From assembly GCF_030499515.1 (NCBI RefSeq), contig NZ_JASTWJ010000001.1, forward strand, positions 9,528,001-9,592,000: a DNA stretch of 64,000 nt, given 5' to 3'. A model generated the notes under the pieces. It was not told the DNA's origin, made no database searches, and saw only the letters and a program-made list of their open reading frames with translations. Positions 63,091 to 64,000 of the stretch are shown here, piece by piece (positions within the stretch are counted from its first letter, which is position 1; every line of letters begins with the position of its first letter). Made by a program: the position numbers and the translations under genes. The stretch is from Streptomyces sp. DT2A-34 (lineage in GTDB: Bacteria > Actinomycetota > Actinomycetes > Streptomycetales > Streptomycetaceae).

Positions 63091-64000
63091 TCAGGAGACG
63101 AACACGCGTACGTCCCAGGCGCCGAGGTCCAGGGCCGCGCCTGCGGGGAGTGACGTGCCGTTCAGGGCGTCGGAGAGGTCCACCGGGGCGGGGACGCTTG
63201 TCGGCTCCCAGCTCCAGTTGTGGACGATGTGGACGCGGCGTCCGTCGGGAGAGGTGCCGGTCGTCGCGGTGACGGATGCCGGGAGGTCCTGCCACCCGCT
63301 GCTCGCGGCCGGGGCCATCCAGGCGGCCAGCGCCCGGGCGAGGGAGCGGCCGGGGATCGTGCCGACGTAGGTGACGCGGCCCGCGCCGTGGCGGCGGGTG
63401 GTGACCGCCGGCCAGCGGCCGAAGTGGGGGTGGTCATAGCCGGCGAGTACGTCGGCGTCGACGACCGCGACGCCCTCGATCCACTGCGTCGCCGTGGCCT
63501 CCGCGGGCACCTCGAACGCACCGCCGGGCACGGCGCTGATCGGGACCTCACCCGTGAGGTTGCTGAACTCGTCGTGCTGGACGCCCGCGGCGGCGACCAG
63601 ACGTCCGGGTGTCGGCTCGTGGCGGGCCCTGGCCTCGTGATCGGCGTAGCCGGTGCGCGGTCCGAGGACCAGGTGGCCGCCGGCCTCCGCGTAGGCCTCC
63701 AGCCAGTCGAGCGTGCTGTCGTCGACGACATACAGGGCCGGGGCCACGAGGACGGGGTGGCGCTGTACGGCTTCCCCGGGTGTCATGCCCTCCCGCTCAC
63801 CGCGCGGATCGTGCAGCTGCCGGGCGTGGACGATGCGCACCTGGCGGCCGGCGTCGAAGGCGCCGCGGTAGAAGGGGTCGAAGACGCGGTGGTAGGCGGC
63901 CGGGTCCGGCTCGCCGTCGGGTGTGGCGAGCGGCGGGTACTTCTGCATCAGCCACTTGCTGGGCATCGAGTAGACCATCGTGATGTCGGCGTCCGGCTCG
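63091..64000 (-). CDS. GH42 beta-galactosidase, C-terminal part (partial)
   Basis: 303 residues visible, cut by the right edge. They cover the GH42 trimerisation domain (ITMVYSMPSKWLMQKYPPLA, FDPFYRGAFDAGRQVRIVHA, VAPALYVVDDSTLDWLEAYA) and the C-terminal beta domain (GRRVHIVHNWSWEPTSV, WDVRVFVS). The catalytic barrel lies beyond the window. The family hydrolyses terminal beta-galactosides. The gap of 46 bp to the following secreted hydrolase indicates an operon. Confidence 0.9.
   Translation of the reverse strand, partial: EPDADITMVYSMPSKWLMQKYPPLATPDGEPDPAAYHRVFDPFYRGAFDAGRQVRIVHARQLHDPRGEREGMTPGEAVQRHPVLVAPALYVVDDSTLDWLEAYAEAGGHLVLGPRTGYADHEARARHEPTPGRLVAAAGVQHDEFSNLTGEVPISAVPGGAFEVPAEATATQWIEGVAVVDADVLAGYDHPHFGRWPAVTTRRHGAGRVTYVGTIPGRSLARALAAWMAPAASSGWQDLPASVTATTGTSPDGRRVHIVHNWSWEPTSVPAPVDLSDALNGTSLPAGAALDLGAWDVRVFVS

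Noticed and set aside
1..64000. tRNA, rRNA or known riboswitch
   Set aside because: No cloverleaf with a CCA-proximal GTTCRANNC box or conserved riboswitch core was recognised by eye; a covariance-model search would be needed to exclude them.

Overview
The window is a linear stretch of a very GC-rich actinomycete chromosome, almost certainly Streptomyces. The support is strong GC bias at third codon positions, frequent GTG starts, a few TTA (bldA-type) leucine codons, and families typical of the genus: DUF6643, DUF4865, TerD, NF041680 transposases and a Ser/Thr kinase with one membrane span.

Bases 1-33670 look like stable chromosome with intact, tightly packed genes. In order they are: an rRNA methyltransferase (cut by the left edge), AlkB, a ROK regulator, an RpiB-type isomerase, a divergent IlvY/IlvC pair (IlvC carries a frameshift), a TetR-DUF4865-tautomerase cassette, a SHOCT/ABC/FtsX operon, an anti-sigma-type ATPase, a Cds1-like PLP enzyme, a DeoR regulator followed by a 15-bp tandem repeat, a large TTA-containing membrane hydrolase, a beta-helix/AAA+ fusion, a MOSC protein, DUF6643 and a TerD-type protein, an HpnB-like glycosyltransferase, an Asp/Glu racemase, an O-antigen-ligase-like protein, apolipoprotein N-acyltransferase (lnt), a NUDIX protein and a 3-hydroxybutyrate dehydrogenase.

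At about 33670 a GAF/PucR-type regulator is cut off, and a degraded accessory region runs to about 61150. It holds an IS3 element inside an SDR remnant, a membrane Ser/Thr kinase, a small-peptide locus between IS-like inverted repeats, a Leu/Asp/Arg-repeat protein, and a group II intron whose ends can be placed to the base inside a broken IS5 transposase. It also holds an NF041680 transposase, two IS5-type elements back to back on the same TTA target, and a decayed WD40 protein. Its right part is an aldehyde/electrophile redox cluster: an Old Yellow Enzyme, an aldehyde dehydrogenase with a divergent ArsR regulator, an alcohol dehydrogenase, and a truncated paralog of it. The ArsR/aldehyde dehydrogenase promoter region and the alcohol dehydrogenase promoter region share one palindrome, so they are probably one regulon.

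From 61239 to the right edge the sequence returns to intact genes for carbohydrate use: a secreted sialidase-fold hydrolase with a ricin-type domain and the C-terminal part of a GH42 beta-galactosidase. No rRNA, convincing tRNA, CRISPR array or prophage was seen.
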